Shown here: piece after piece, positions 41,672-50,385 of the stretch | Layout: each line of letters opens with the position of its first letter | Position numbering within the stretch: the first letter of the stretch is position 1 | DNA from: Streptomyces sp. SCL15-4 | GTDB lineage: Bacteria; Actinomycetota; Actinomycetes; Streptomycetales; Streptomycetaceae | Assembly (NCBI RefSeq): GCF_033366695.1 | Contig: NZ_JAOBTQ010000001.1 | Coordinates: 868,001 to 932,000 of the forward strand | Reading direction: 5' to 3' | Length of the DNA: 64,000 bases | Program-made: the position numbers and the translations under genes | Notes under the pieces: generated by a model | Told to the model about the DNA's origin: nothing | Seen by the model: the letters and a program-made list of their open reading frames with translations, nothing else | Database searches by the model: none

Positions 41672-42970
41672 ATGAAGCTGTCCGTCCGTCTCGCCGGGTT
41701 CACCGCGCTCGCCGCCGCCCTGGCCACCGCCTGCGCTCCCCAGACCTCCGGCACCTCCTCCTCCGGCAAGGACGAGAAGACCGGCACCCTGCGGGTCTGG
41801 CTCTTCCAGGAGGTCGACAACCAGCCCAAGCAACGCGTCGTCGACGCGGTCCTCGCCGATTTCGAGAAGGCGCACCAAGGCGCCGACGTCACCGTCGAGT
41901 ACATCCCGGTCGAGACCCGCGCCCAGCGGGTCAAGGCCGCCTTCAACGACCCGAAGTCCGCGCCGGACGTCATCGAGTACGGCAACACCGACACCGCCGG
42001 ATATGTGAAGGACGGCGGACTCGCCGACGTCACGCGGGAGTTCGCCGCCTGGAACGAGTCCCGGGACACCGACCCCACGGCCCGGCGGTCGGTCACCGTG
42101 GACGGCAAGGTGTACGGGGCGCCGTACTTCGTCGGCATCCGGGCGCTGTACTACCGCACCGACGTGTTCCGCGAACTCGGGCTGCGCGTACCGCGAACAC
42201 AGGCCGAGCTGCTCTCCACCGCGAAGCGGGTCCGCGCCGAGCGCCCCGATCTGTACGGCCTCGCCGTCGGAGGCGCCTACACCTACGGCGCGCTGCCGTT
42301 CCTGTGGGCCAACGGCGGTGACCTGGCCACCGAGAAGAGCGGTGCGTACGCCTCCGCGCTCGCCGGCCCGGCCGCCCGCAAGGGCATCGAGGCGTACACC
42401 TCCCTCTTCGGCGACGACAACTGTCCCGCCGCCAAGTGCGCGAGCATGACCGGCAACGACACGGTGACCGCGTTCGCCGCGGGCAAGGCCGCCATGGCGA
42501 TCGGCGGGGACTTCAGCCACGCCGCCGTGGACGCCGGGAAGGCGAAGGGGAAGTACGCGGTGGTGCCGCTGCCCGGAGTCAGGGCCGGCTCGATCGCGCC
42601 GGCGTTCGCGGGCGGCAACAACATCGGTGTGCTGAAGAGCACGTCGCACCGCACGCTCGCCGTGGACCTGATGAAGCGGCTCGCCTCGAAGAAGACACAA
42701 GGGCGGCTCTTCGACGCGATGGGCTTCCTGCCGACCTTCACGGACGTACGCGAACAGGCCGCCGCCAAGGAGCCGTTCGTGAAGCCGTTCGTGGACACGC
42801 TCGCCGCCGGCACCAAGTTCGTACCGGTCACGCCCGCCTGGGCGCAGATCGACTCCTCGCTGGTGCTGCCGACCATGTTCCAGGAGATCGTCAGCGGCCG
42901 GAAGGACGTGGCGGACGCCTCGGCGGACGCGGCGAAGAAGATGGACGACGCGTTCGGGTCCGCGGGATGA
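41672..42970 (+). CDS. Sugar ABC transporter solute-binding lipoprotein
   Basis: A 432-aa binding protein (family 1 of bacterial extracellular sugar-binding proteins). The lipobox LATAC places the acylated cysteine at residue 21. GTLRVWLFQE, DVIEYGNTDTAGY and KVYGAPYFVGIRALYYRTDVF are typical of this fold. It binds a mono- or oligosaccharide outside the membrane. GGAGGAG precedes the ATG at 41672. It heads a three-gene operon with two permeases. Confidence 0.95.
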   Translation: MKLSVRLAGFTALAAALATACAPQTSGTSSSGKDEKTGTLRVWLFQEVDNQPKQRVVDAVLADFEKAHQGADVTVEYIPVETRAQRVKAAFNDPKSAPDVIEYGNTDTAGYVKDGGLADVTREFAAWNESRDTDPTARRSVTVDGKVYGAPYFVGIRALYYRTDVFRELGLRVPRTQAELLSTAKRVRAERPDLYGLAVGGAYTYGALPFLWANGGDLATEKSGAYASALAGPAARKGIEAYTSLFGDDNCPAAKCASMTGNDTVTAFAAGKAAMAIGGDFSHAAVDAGKAKGKYAVVPLPGVRAGSIAPAFAGGNNIGVLKSTSHRTLAVDLMKRLASKKTQGRLFDAMGFLPTFTDVREQAAAKEPFVKPFVDTLAAGTKFVPVTPAWAQIDSSLVLPTMFQEIVSGRKDVADASADAAKKMDDAFGSAG

Positions 42971-43989
42971 GGCGGACGACGGACGCGGCACCCGCGCCGG
43001 AAGGGGCCGCGGCGGTGGCCGCCGCAGCGCGCGACCGTACGCGGAGCGCGAGGCGGGCCCGGACCGGCGCGCGGACAACCCTCCCGTCCTCCGGACACCG
43101 CCGCGGGCCCGGCCCGCGCGGCGGCTGGACCCCCTGGCTCTATCTCGCGCCCGCCCTCGTCGTCCTCGGCGGACTACTGGTCTACCCCGTCTACCAGCTC
43201 GGGCTGATCTCGTTCCTGGAGTACACCCAGGCCCAGGTCAGCGGCGGCGAACCGAGCCGCTTCCGGGGCCTGGCCAACTACACCGACCTGTTCGCCGACG
43301 ACCAGTTCGGGCAGGTGCTGCTGGCGACGGTCGGCTTCGCGGCGGCCTGTGTGGCAGGCACCCTGGCGGTGGGCTGCGCGCTCGCCGTCCTGCTCACCCG
43401 TGTCCGCGCGCTCCCCCGGCTCGCCCTGCTGCTGGCCGCGCTCGGGGCGTGGGCGACGCCGACGATCACCGGCTCCACGGTCTGGCTGTTCCTCTTCGAC
43501 CCCGACTTCGGACCGGTCAACCGCCTCCTCGGGCTCGGCGACTTCTCCTGGACGTACGGCCGCTACAGCGCGTTCCTGCTGGTGCTGCTCGAAGTCGTGT
43601 GGTGTTCCTTCCCGTTCGTGATGATCACCGTCTACGCCGGCATCCGCGCCGTACCCGGCGAGGTGCTGGAGGCCGCCGCACTGGACGGCGCCTCGCAGTG
43701 GCGGATCTGGCGCTCGGTGCTGGCGCCGATGCTCCGGCCGATCCTCGGCATCGTCACCGTCCAGTCGGTGATCTGGGACTTCAAGGTGTTCACCCAGATC
43801 TACGTTATGACGGGCGGCGGAGGCATCGCCGGCCAGAACCTGGTCCTGAACGTCTACGCCTACCAGAAGGCGTTCGCGTCCTCGCAGTACAGCCTCGGTT
43901 CGGCCATCGGCGTCGTGATGCTGCTGCTCCTGCTGGCCGTCACGCTCGGGTATCTGCGGCTGCTCAGGCGCCAAGGGGAGGAACTGTGA
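42967..43989 (+). CDS. Sugar ABC transporter permease (MalF type)
   Basis: A 340-aa permease with about six helices after a long Arg/Ala-rich cytoplasmic N-terminus of about 60 residues. The EAA loop is EAAALDGASQWRIWRSVLAPMLRP, which docks on the ATPase. It overlaps the binding-protein stop (ATGA at 42967). Confidence 0.95.
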   Translation: MRRTTDAAPAPEGAAAVAAAARDRTRSARRARTGARTTLPSSGHRRGPGPRGGWTPWLYLAPALVVLGGLLVYPVYQLGLISFLEYTQAQVSGGEPSRFRGLANYTDLFADDQFGQVLLATVGFAAACVAGTLAVGCALAVLLTRVRALPRLALLLAALGAWATPTITGSTVWLFLFDPDFGPVNRLLGLGDFSWTYGRYSAFLLVLLEVVWCSFPFVMITVYAGIRAVPGEVLEAAALDGASQWRIWRSVLAPMLRPILGIVTVQSVIWDFKVFTQIYVMTGGGGIAGQNLVLNVYAYQKAFASSQYSLGSAIGVVMLLLLLAVTLGYLRLLRRQGEEL

Positions 43990-44831
43990 CCCTTCTACGC
44001 CTTCGGGTACGGCGTCCCTGGCGGCTGGCCGCCGAGGCGAGCGCGCTCCTCGTCGCCGCGGTCGTCGCCTTCCCCCTGTACTGGATGGTGCTCGGCGCCC
44101 TCAGACCGGCCGGCGAGATCGAGTCCACCGAGCCGCGGCCCTGGACGTCCTCCCCCACCCTGGACTCCTTCCGGCGCGTGTTCCAGCAGCACGACTTCGG
44201 CCGGTACTTCGTCAACAGCCTCCTCGTCGCGGGCAGTGTCGTCCTCGCGTCCGCGCTGATCGCGTTCCTCGCCGCGACCGCCGTGACGCGTTTCCGGTTC
44301 CGCTTCCGGACCACCCTGCTGATCATGTTCCTGGTGGCCCAGATGGTGCCGGTGGAGGCACTGGCCATCCCGTTGTTCTTCCTGATGCGGGACTTCGGCC
44401 TGCTGAACACGCTGGGTTCGCTGATCCTGCCGCACATCGCCTTCTCGCTGCCGTTCGCGGTGTGGATGCTGCGGGGGTTCGTACGGGCCGTCCCGGAGTC
44501 ACTGGAGGAGGCCGCGTATCTCGACGGCGCGAGCCGCGCCCGGTTCCTGTGGCGGATCCTGCTCCCGCTCGTCCTGCCGGGCCTGGTGGCCACGAGCGTG
44601 TTCTCCTTCATCTCCGCCTGGAACGACTTCCTGTTCGCCAAGTCCTTCATCATCAGCGACACGTCGCAGTCGACCCTGCCGATGGCGCTCCTGGTCTTCT
44701 ACAAACCCGACGATCCGGACTGGGGCGGCGTCATGGCGGCGTCCACGGTGATGACGATCCCGGTCCTGGTCTTCTTCGTGCTGGTCCAGCGGCGGCTGGT
44801 GTCGGGCCTGGGCGGGGCGGTGAAGGACTGA
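43986..44831 (+). CDS. Sugar ABC transporter permease (MalG type)
   Basis: A 281-aa six-helix permease with the EAA loop EEAAYLDGASRARFLWRILL and the FSFISAWNDFLFAKSF segment of carbohydrate CUT1 systems. It overlaps the preceding permease by GTGA (43986). No ATPase gene follows; CUT1 systems in Streptomyces usually share MsiK, so that is likely here. Confidence 0.95.
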   Translation: MTLLRLRVRRPWRLAAEASALLVAAVVAFPLYWMVLGALRPAGEIESTEPRPWTSSPTLDSFRRVFQQHDFGRYFVNSLLVAGSVVLASALIAFLAATAVTRFRFRFRTTLLIMFLVAQMVPVEALAIPLFFLMRDFGLLNTLGSLILPHIAFSLPFAVWMLRGFVRAVPESLEEAAYLDGASRARFLWRILLPLVLPGLVATSVFSFISAWNDFLFAKSFIISDTSQSTLPMALLVFYKPDDPDWGGVMAASTVMTIPVLVFFVLVQRRLVSGLGGAVKD

Positions 44832-44897
44832 CCCGCGCCCGCCGGCCGCCGGGAAAATCGCTGGCCACGCCGTCATCCGCGCTGGTGGGATGGGGTG

Positions 44898-45905
44898 ATG
44901 CGAGACGATGTTATGGCGGTCGTGGACCGTGGTGCCTATCCGGACGCGGTGACTCCGTGGGAGCGGGAGCCGTGGCGGGCGGCGGTGCGGGACTGGGTGG
45001 ACGGGCACCTCGCCGAGCGCGGGCTCGGCGTGGACGGCCCGCTCCGCGTGCGGCTGCGGCCGTGGTCGGTGCTCGTCCGGGTGCCGGTCACCGGACAGCG
45101 GGCCGTCTGGTTCAAGGCGAATCCGCAAAGTGCCGCGTTCGAGGGCCCGCTGACCGCCGCCCTGGCCCGCTGGGTGCCGGACCAGGTGCTCGAGCCCCTG
45201 GCCGTCGACGCCGGGCGCGGCTGGTCGCTGCTGCCGGACGGCGGGCAGCTGTTCCGGACCGTGCTCGAGCGCGAGCCGGTCGACCCGCGCGAGTGGGAGT
45301 CACTGCTGGGCCAGTACGCCGGCATGCAGCACGAACTGGTGGCGCACGCCGCCGAGATCGTGCACCTGGGAGTGCCCTCCGCGCGGACCGCGGACCTGCC
45401 CGAGGTGTTCGACCGGCTGCTCACCGCGAACCCCGCGCTGGGCCCGGACGACCGCGCCCGGCTGACGGCCCTGCGGCCCCGGCTCGCCGACTGGTGCGCC
45501 GAACTGGCCGCCGTCGGCATCCCGGACACCCTCGACCACGCCGATCTGCACGACGGTCAGCTGCTCCGCCCGGCACCGGGCCGGTTCACCTTCTTCGACT
45601 GGGGCGACGCCGCCGTCACCCACCCGTTCTGCAGCCTGCGCGTGCCCGCCGAACGGGCCCGCGACCACTACGGCCCCGAGGTGCTGCCCCGGCTGCTCGA
45701 CGCCTATCTGGAGCCGTGGACGGGCAACGGCCGCACGACGGCCCGGCTGCGGCGCGCGGCGCACCTGGCCTGGCGGCTGAGCGCACTGGGCCGGGCCGCC
45801 TCCTGGGGCCGCATGTTCCCCGCCGCTCCCGGTACCGCGCCGGGAACGGCGGAGGGCGCCGCGTGGCTGCGGGAACTGCTGAACGAACCGCCTTTCGCGG
45901 GCTGA
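44898..45905 (+). CDS. Aminoglycoside phosphotransferase-family protein
   Basis: A 335-aa APH-fold protein. The catalytic loop LDHADLHDGQLL replaces the usual HGDLHxxN, and the metal motif is FFDWGDAAVTHPF. An N-lobe strand VWFKANPQSAAFEGPL holds the probable ATP-binding lysine. The substrate is unknown and antibiotic resistance cannot be assumed. It starts at the ATG at 44898 after the GGTGGGATGGGG region (a GTG three bases earlier is also possible). Confidence 0.88.
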   Translation: MRDDVMAVVDRGAYPDAVTPWEREPWRAAVRDWVDGHLAERGLGVDGPLRVRLRPWSVLVRVPVTGQRAVWFKANPQSAAFEGPLTAALARWVPDQVLEPLAVDAGRGWSLLPDGGQLFRTVLEREPVDPREWESLLGQYAGMQHELVAHAAEIVHLGVPSARTADLPEVFDRLLTANPALGPDDRARLTALRPRLADWCAELAAVGIPDTLDHADLHDGQLLRPAPGRFTFFDWGDAAVTHPFCSLRVPAERARDHYGPEVLPRLLDAYLEPWTGNGRTTARLRRAAHLAWRLSALGRAASWGRMFPAAPGTAPGTAEGAAWLRELLNEPPFAG

Positions 45906-45915
45906 CCACTCCCGG

Positions 45916-46806
45916 TCAGGGCAGCGGGGTGCCGCCGGTCGCGTTGAGGACCTCGCCGGTGATGTAGCTCGCCTGCGGCGAGGCGAGGTAGACGTAGGCG
46001 GGGGCCAGCTCGGCGGGCTGGGCCGGGCGGCCGAGCGGGCTCTGCTTGCCGAACTCGGCGGTGTCGGGCATGGTCGCGGGGATCAGCGGCGTCCACACCG
46101 GGCCCGGCGCGACCGCGTTGACCCGGATGCCGCGCTCGGCGACCATCTGGGCCAGCCCATGGGTGAACGTGACGATGGCACCCTTGGTCATCGCGTAGTC
46201 CAGCAGGGGCGGGCTCGGCTGGTACGCCTGTACGGACGTGGTGTTGATGACGGAGCCGCCGGCCGGGATGTGCGGCAGGGCGAACTTGGTCAGCCAGAAC
46301 ATGCCGTACAGGTTCGTCCGCATCACCCGGTCGAACTGCTCGGTGCTGATCGCCTCGATGCCGTCCGGCTGGGCCATCTGGTAGGCGGCGTTGTTGACCA
46401 GGACGTCGATGCGGCCGAACTCGTCGACCGCCCGCGCGATCAGGGCGCGGCAGTTGTCCTCGTCCCTGATGTCGCAGGACACGGCGACCGCCTTGCGTCC
46501 CGCGTCCTCGACCAGCCGGGCGGTCTCGCGCGCCTCGTCCGCCTCCTCGTCGAGATGCGTGAAGAGCACGTCGGCGCCCTCGCGGGCGAAGGCGAGCGCC
46601 ACCGCCCGCCCGATCCCGGAGTCCCCTCCCGTGATCACGGCCGCACGGCCGTCGAGCCGGCCGGAGCCCCGATAGGACTCCTCGCCGTGATCGGGCGGAG
46701 GGTCCATGGGGCCGGTCCAGCCCGGGTGGGGCTGCTCCTGGGAGGGGAAGTCGGGGCGGGCGTGCTGGGTGACCGGATCGGGCCGGTCACCGTGCTGGTC
46801 CGTCAC
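45916..46806 (-). CDS. SDR oxidoreductase (YghA/YhdF-like)
   Basis: A 296-aa short-chain dehydrogenase with a 50-residue Pro/Asp-rich N-terminal extension typical of YghA-like proteins, then the NAD(P) site ITGGDSGIGRAVALAFAREG, NNAAYQ, and the catalytic S and Y-x-x-x-K (YAMTK). The family acts on aldehydes/ketones and is often linked to general stress. The GTG at 46806 follows AGGAGG. It lies 10 bases from the convergent kinase gene. Confidence 0.95.
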   Translation of the reverse strand: MTDQHGDRPDPVTQHARPDFPSQEQPHPGWTGPMDPPPDHGEESYRGSGRLDGRAAVITGGDSGIGRAVALAFAREGADVLFTHLDEEADEARETARLVEDAGRKAVAVSCDIRDEDNCRALIARAVDEFGRIDVLVNNAAYQMAQPDGIEAISTEQFDRVMRTNLYGMFWLTKFALPHIPAGGSVINTTSVQAYQPSPPLLDYAMTKGAIVTFTHGLAQMVAERGIRVNAVAPGPVWTPLIPATMPDTAEFGKQSPLGRPAQPAELAPAYVYLASPQASYITGEVLNATGGTPLP

Positions 46807-46886
46807 AGTGGCCTCCTGTGTCTTTCGAGGACGGGACAGGCGACCGGGTTCCCGCCTCGCGGCGGGTTAAAAGGCTTTTCCGCCGG

Positions 46887-47105
<219 letters not shown>

Positions 47106-47132
47106 CTAGTTGACTGACTGGTACACCCGGAA

Positions 47133-47441
47133 CTAGGTGATCATGTTACTGCCGGTACTGGGAAACTCGTACAGCCGCGCCCGTGCCGGTCGGTCCTGGC
47201 GGCCGTAGCCGTAGAGCACGCCGATGTCGCTCCTGCCGTCGCCGCCGAAGTCGCCGGCGACCATCGGACCGTCGCAGCTGTTGTTCTGGTTCAGCCCGTT
47301 GTCGTAACCACCGCCCGCACGGGGGCCGTTGCCGTTCTGTCCCTTGGCGAGGGCCGCCATGTCCGTGTGCTCGCTCGCCCGGGCGGGGACGGTGGCGAGG
47401 CCCGACAGCGCGGCGGCGCGGCGGAGGGTGCTGCGCGACAT
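47133..47441 (-). CDS. Truncated FG-GAP/VCBS-type secreted protein
   Basis: A 102-aa product. The N-terminus (MSRSTLRRAAALSGLATVPA) resembles a weak signal peptide. MVAGDFGGDGRSDIGVLYGY is the calcium-binding D-x-D-x-D-like FG-GAP/VCBS signature. Full-length proteins carry several such repeats, but this one stops right after one (FPSTGSNMIT), so it is probably truncated. GAGGGA precedes the ATG at 47441. Confidence 0.65.
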   Translation of the reverse strand: MSRSTLRRAAALSGLATVPARASEHTDMAALAKGQNGNGPRAGGGYDNGLNQNNSCDGPMVAGDFGGDGRSDIGVLYGYGRQDRPARARLYEFPSTGSNMIT

Positions 47442-48096
47442 GGGGTTCCCTCGGGTCTCGGGCGGGTCTGGCGGTCGGGCGGAGGGCGGGCGGGTCCCGT
47501 GTGCGTCCGGGTCTGGGGCCCGCCGTCGTCCTGGTGAACACCACCTTGCCGCCCGGCCGGTGCCGCCGGAAGGGCTTCGCGCCGGCAGCGAGCTGTCCGG
47601 CGGCTTCAGGCCGGGCCGCCCACCGGGAGAGACCGGCTGCTCCGGCCGACGGCGTACAGGCGTTGGGTGGGCCGGCCGGGAAGGCGGGAAGCGCGGGTGC
47701 GGGAGGTTGCTCGGCCGGCGCGTGGACAAGGGGCCGCGGCCGCACACGGCGCTCCATGGCGCAGCGGCGCCGTCGGCGGTGGCGCGGCCGTCACCGGCAG
47801 GCACGGCATCCACAGCGCGAGCCGCCGGTGCGCCCCGGCCCGCGCCTGGCCCGGACGAGTCCCGGTGCCGCCGCCCCGGATGCTCGTCTCCGACCGGCGG
47901 ACCGCCCACGGTGCCGACGCCGGCGACCGGCGGTTCCCGCAGCTACCGGTCTCCGGGCTGACGGTCGAGGGCGCCGGCCGGTGCCTCGGCGTCTCCGTGC
48001 GCACCGTCCGGTGCCGGAGGAACGGCCCGACACCATCAGCCGGCCAGGAGAGGAAGGCCCCGGGCCGTCGGCCGAGCGCGTCCCGCCGGTCTGCCG
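47442..48096. other. Spacer with a decayed regulator fragment
   Basis: Aside from the LuxR-like fragment at about 47930-48011, I see no intact gene on either strand. Confidence 0.5.
47930..48011 (+). pseudogene. Fragment of a LuxR-type helix-turn-helix
   Basis: The plus strand encodes LPVSGLTVEGAGRCLGVSVR then TVRC, which matches the LuxR/HTH pattern LxxGLTxEAAARRLGVSVRTVRR. Neither flank continues as a protein domain. It is probably the relic of a regulator or an AfsR-like protein. Confidence 0.45.
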
Positions 48097-48705
48097 CTAC
48101 CGGCTCTCCCGCAGGGCCCGCGCGTGGTTCAGGAACGCCGTCAGTCCCACCTCGAAAGCGCGGTCGGCGCGGCCGTCGCCCGCCGCCGCGAGGGCCTCGG
48201 CGAGGCGCGGGGTGGGAGTGCCGTCGGCCAGTTCCCACATGGCCTCGGGGGCGGCCAGGTCGAGGGCCGAGCCCAGCACCAGGTTCTCCAGGGCGACGAT
48301 CAGCGGCATGATCCCGGCCGGGTCGAAGCCGGCCGCGAGCAGGAGGCCCACCGCGCGTTCGTACTGGGCGAGGACGCGGGGCGCGCGGACGGGCGAGGTC
48401 ATGAGCAGCGGGATCACCCGCGGGTGGGCGGCGAACGCGGCCCGGTAGGAACGCGCCCACGCCTCCATGGCCGCGTCCCACGGGGTCAGGTCCAGGGTGG
48501 CCGGGTCGATGGCTGCGCAGACGTGCTCGCGCAGCAGCTCCACTATGCCGTCGCGGCCGTCCACGTGGTGGTACACCGAGCCGGTCTGTACGCCGAGCCC
48601 GCGGGCGATCCGCGGCACGGTGAAGTCGCCGGTCTCGTCGATGAGCCGGAGCGCGGTGGTGGTGATGCGCTCGCGGTCGAGGAGCGGTGTGCGCGGCCGT
48701 CCCAT
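48097..48705 (-). CDS. TetR-family regulator of the permease/amidohydrolase operon
   Basis: A 202-aa TetR protein. Its helix-turn-helix is FTVPRIARGLGVQTGSVYHHV (about residues 28-48), followed by a TetR_C-type ligand domain (PWDAAMEAWARSYRAAFAAHP). It is divergent from the permease gene with a palindromic operator in the gap. The ATG at 48705 is the start; the long upstream reading is a shadow. Confidence 0.95.
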   Translation of the reverse strand: MGRPRTPLLDRERITTTALRLIDETGDFTVPRIARGLGVQTGSVYHHVDGRDGIVELLREHVCAAIDPATLDLTPWDAAMEAWARSYRAAFAAHPRVIPLLMTSPVRAPRVLAQYERAVGLLLAAGFDPAGIMPLIVALENLVLGSALDLAAPEAMWELADGTPTPRLAEALAAAGDGRADRAFEVGLTAFLNHARALRESR

Positions 48706-48760
48706 GGTCAGCGTTCCCCCTGAGGTCTTCCCGGATGCCCAACGGCAGGTTACATTGCGG

Positions 48761-48781
48761 AAACCGAAAGGCTTTAGGTTT
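48761..48781. promoter_or_regulatory. Near-perfect 21-bp TetR operator between divergent genes
   Basis: AAACC-G-AAAG-G-CTTT-A-GGTTT: both halves pair except one G/A position. It lies 56 bases from the TetR start and 144 from the permease start. It is the only AT-containing palindrome in the gap. Confidence 0.75.
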
Positions 48782-48924
48782 ACGGCTCCGGGCGCCGCCA
48801 TCCCCTCGTGCTCCCGTGAGACGCCGGCGCGGACGGCCCACTCGGCCGTGCCCGCCGGCGCCCGCGAACCCGGCTGCCCCACCACCGGGACCCCCTCCCC
48901 TCCGCTGTCAGAAGGGCCTCCCGC

Positions 48925-50385
48925 ATGTCCGTGAGCACCACCGAACTCCCGGAGGAGGACGCGCCGTCCGACGCGCCCGGCCTCCGGTCCGGCACCCTCG
49001 GCACGGCCGACATCGCCTTCTTCGTCGTCTCCGCCGCCGCGCCGCTGACCGTGATGGCCGGAGTCGCGCCGCTCGCCATCCTGCTGGGCGGCGTGGGCGC
49101 GCCGGTCGGCTATCTGCTGGCCGGGCTGACCCTCGCCGTCTTCGCCGTCGGCTTCACCACCATGAGCCGCCATGTCACCAGCGGCGGCGCGTTCTACGCG
49201 TACATCACCCGGGGTCTCGGCCGCCCGGCCGGGGTCGGCGCCGCCCTGCTCGCCCTGGTCGGCTACAACGGCATGGAGATCGGTGTCTACGGTCTCCTCG
49301 CCACCACCACCCGTGACACCCTGCACACCCTGTCCGGCACCGACGTGCCCTGGCTGCCGGTGTCCCTGGCCGGCCTCGTCCTGATCGGCTACGGCGGTTA
49401 CCGCTCGATCGACTTCGGCGCCAAGGTCCTCGGGGTGCTGCTGGTGGCCGAGACCGGGATACTCGTGCTGCTCGCGGGCGGGGTGCTGGTGCGGGGCGGC
49501 GCGCACGGACTCTCCCTGGCCTCGTTCGCCCCGGCCCATGTGTTCGTGCCGGGCACGGCGGCCGTGCTCGCCTTCGCGTTCGCCGCGTTCACCGGCTTCG
49601 AGTCGACGGTCATCTACCGCCGCGAGGCCCGTGACCCCGCGCGCACGGTCCCGCGCGCCACCTACGCGGCCGTCGGCTTCCTCGGCCTGTTCTACGCGTT
49701 CGTCGTGTGGATCGCCGTCCAGGCGTTCGGCGACGACCGGGTCGTCCGGGCCGCGGGGCAGGACCCGGCCGGGCTCTTCTTCACCGCGATCACCACCTAT
49801 GTGGGCGGCTGGGCGGCCGGGCTGATGCACGTCTTCATCGTCACCAGCGTCATCGCCTCGCTGCTCGCCTTCCACAACGCCATCAACCGCTACGTGCTCG
49901 CCCTGGCCGAGGAGGGCGTACTGCCCCGCCGGCTCGGCCGCGTCCACCCCCGGCACCGCTCCCCGTACCTCGCGGGCCTGGCGCAGACCGTCCTCGGCGC
50001 CGTGGTCGTCCTCGCTTTCCGGGCCGCCGGCGCCGACCCGTACCAGCAGCTCCTGCTGTGGGTGAACACCCCGGGAATGATCGGTCTGCTGCTGCTCCAA
50101 CTGCTGGCCGCGGTCGCCGTGTTCCGCTACTTCCGGCGGACGGGGCATGCCGAGGGCCGGGTGCGCACGGTGGTGGCGCCACTTCTCGCCGCCGCCTTGC
50201 TGACGACCGCGATCGTGCTGGTGGTCACCCACATCGACCTGTTCACCTCCGCGCCCCTGGCCGTGAACGTCGTGCTCGTCGCCGCGGCGCCCGTCGTCTT
50301 CGCGCTCGGCCTGCCGCTGGCGTGGTGGCTGCGCCGCAACCGGCCGCGCGTGTACGCCACGTTCGGCACCGAACCCACCGAATGA
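48925..50385 (+). CDS. APC-superfamily amino acid/amine permease
   Basis: A 486-aa protein with 12 to 14 hydrophobic segments. It has GTLGTADIAFFVVSAAAPLTV at the first helix, FAFAAFTGFESTVIYRREARDP in the mid region (the FxGFE-type motif), and IASLLAFHNAINRYVLALAEEGVLP. It imports an amino acid or amine. It is co-transcribed with an amidohydrolase through ATGA overlap, so the substrate is probably an amide or amine that this enzyme hydrolyses. Confidence 0.93.
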   Translation: MSVSTTELPEEDAPSDAPGLRSGTLGTADIAFFVVSAAAPLTVMAGVAPLAILLGGVGAPVGYLLAGLTLAVFAVGFTTMSRHVTSGGAFYAYITRGLGRPAGVGAALLALVGYNGMEIGVYGLLATTTRDTLHTLSGTDVPWLPVSLAGLVLIGYGGYRSIDFGAKVLGVLLVAETGILVLLAGGVLVRGGAHGLSLASFAPAHVFVPGTAAVLAFAFAAFTGFESTVIYRREARDPARTVPRATYAAVGFLGLFYAFVVWIAVQAFGDDRVVRAAGQDPAGLFFTAITTYVGGWAAGLMHVFIVTSVIASLLAFHNAINRYVLALAEEGVLPRRLGRVHPRHRSPYLAGLAQTVLGAVVVLAFRAAGADPYQQLLLWVNTPGMIGLLLLQLLAAVAVFRYFRRTGHAEGRVRTVVAPLLAAALLTTAIVLVVTHIDLFTSAPLAVNVVLVAAAPVVFALGLPLAWWLRRNRPRVYATFGTEPTE

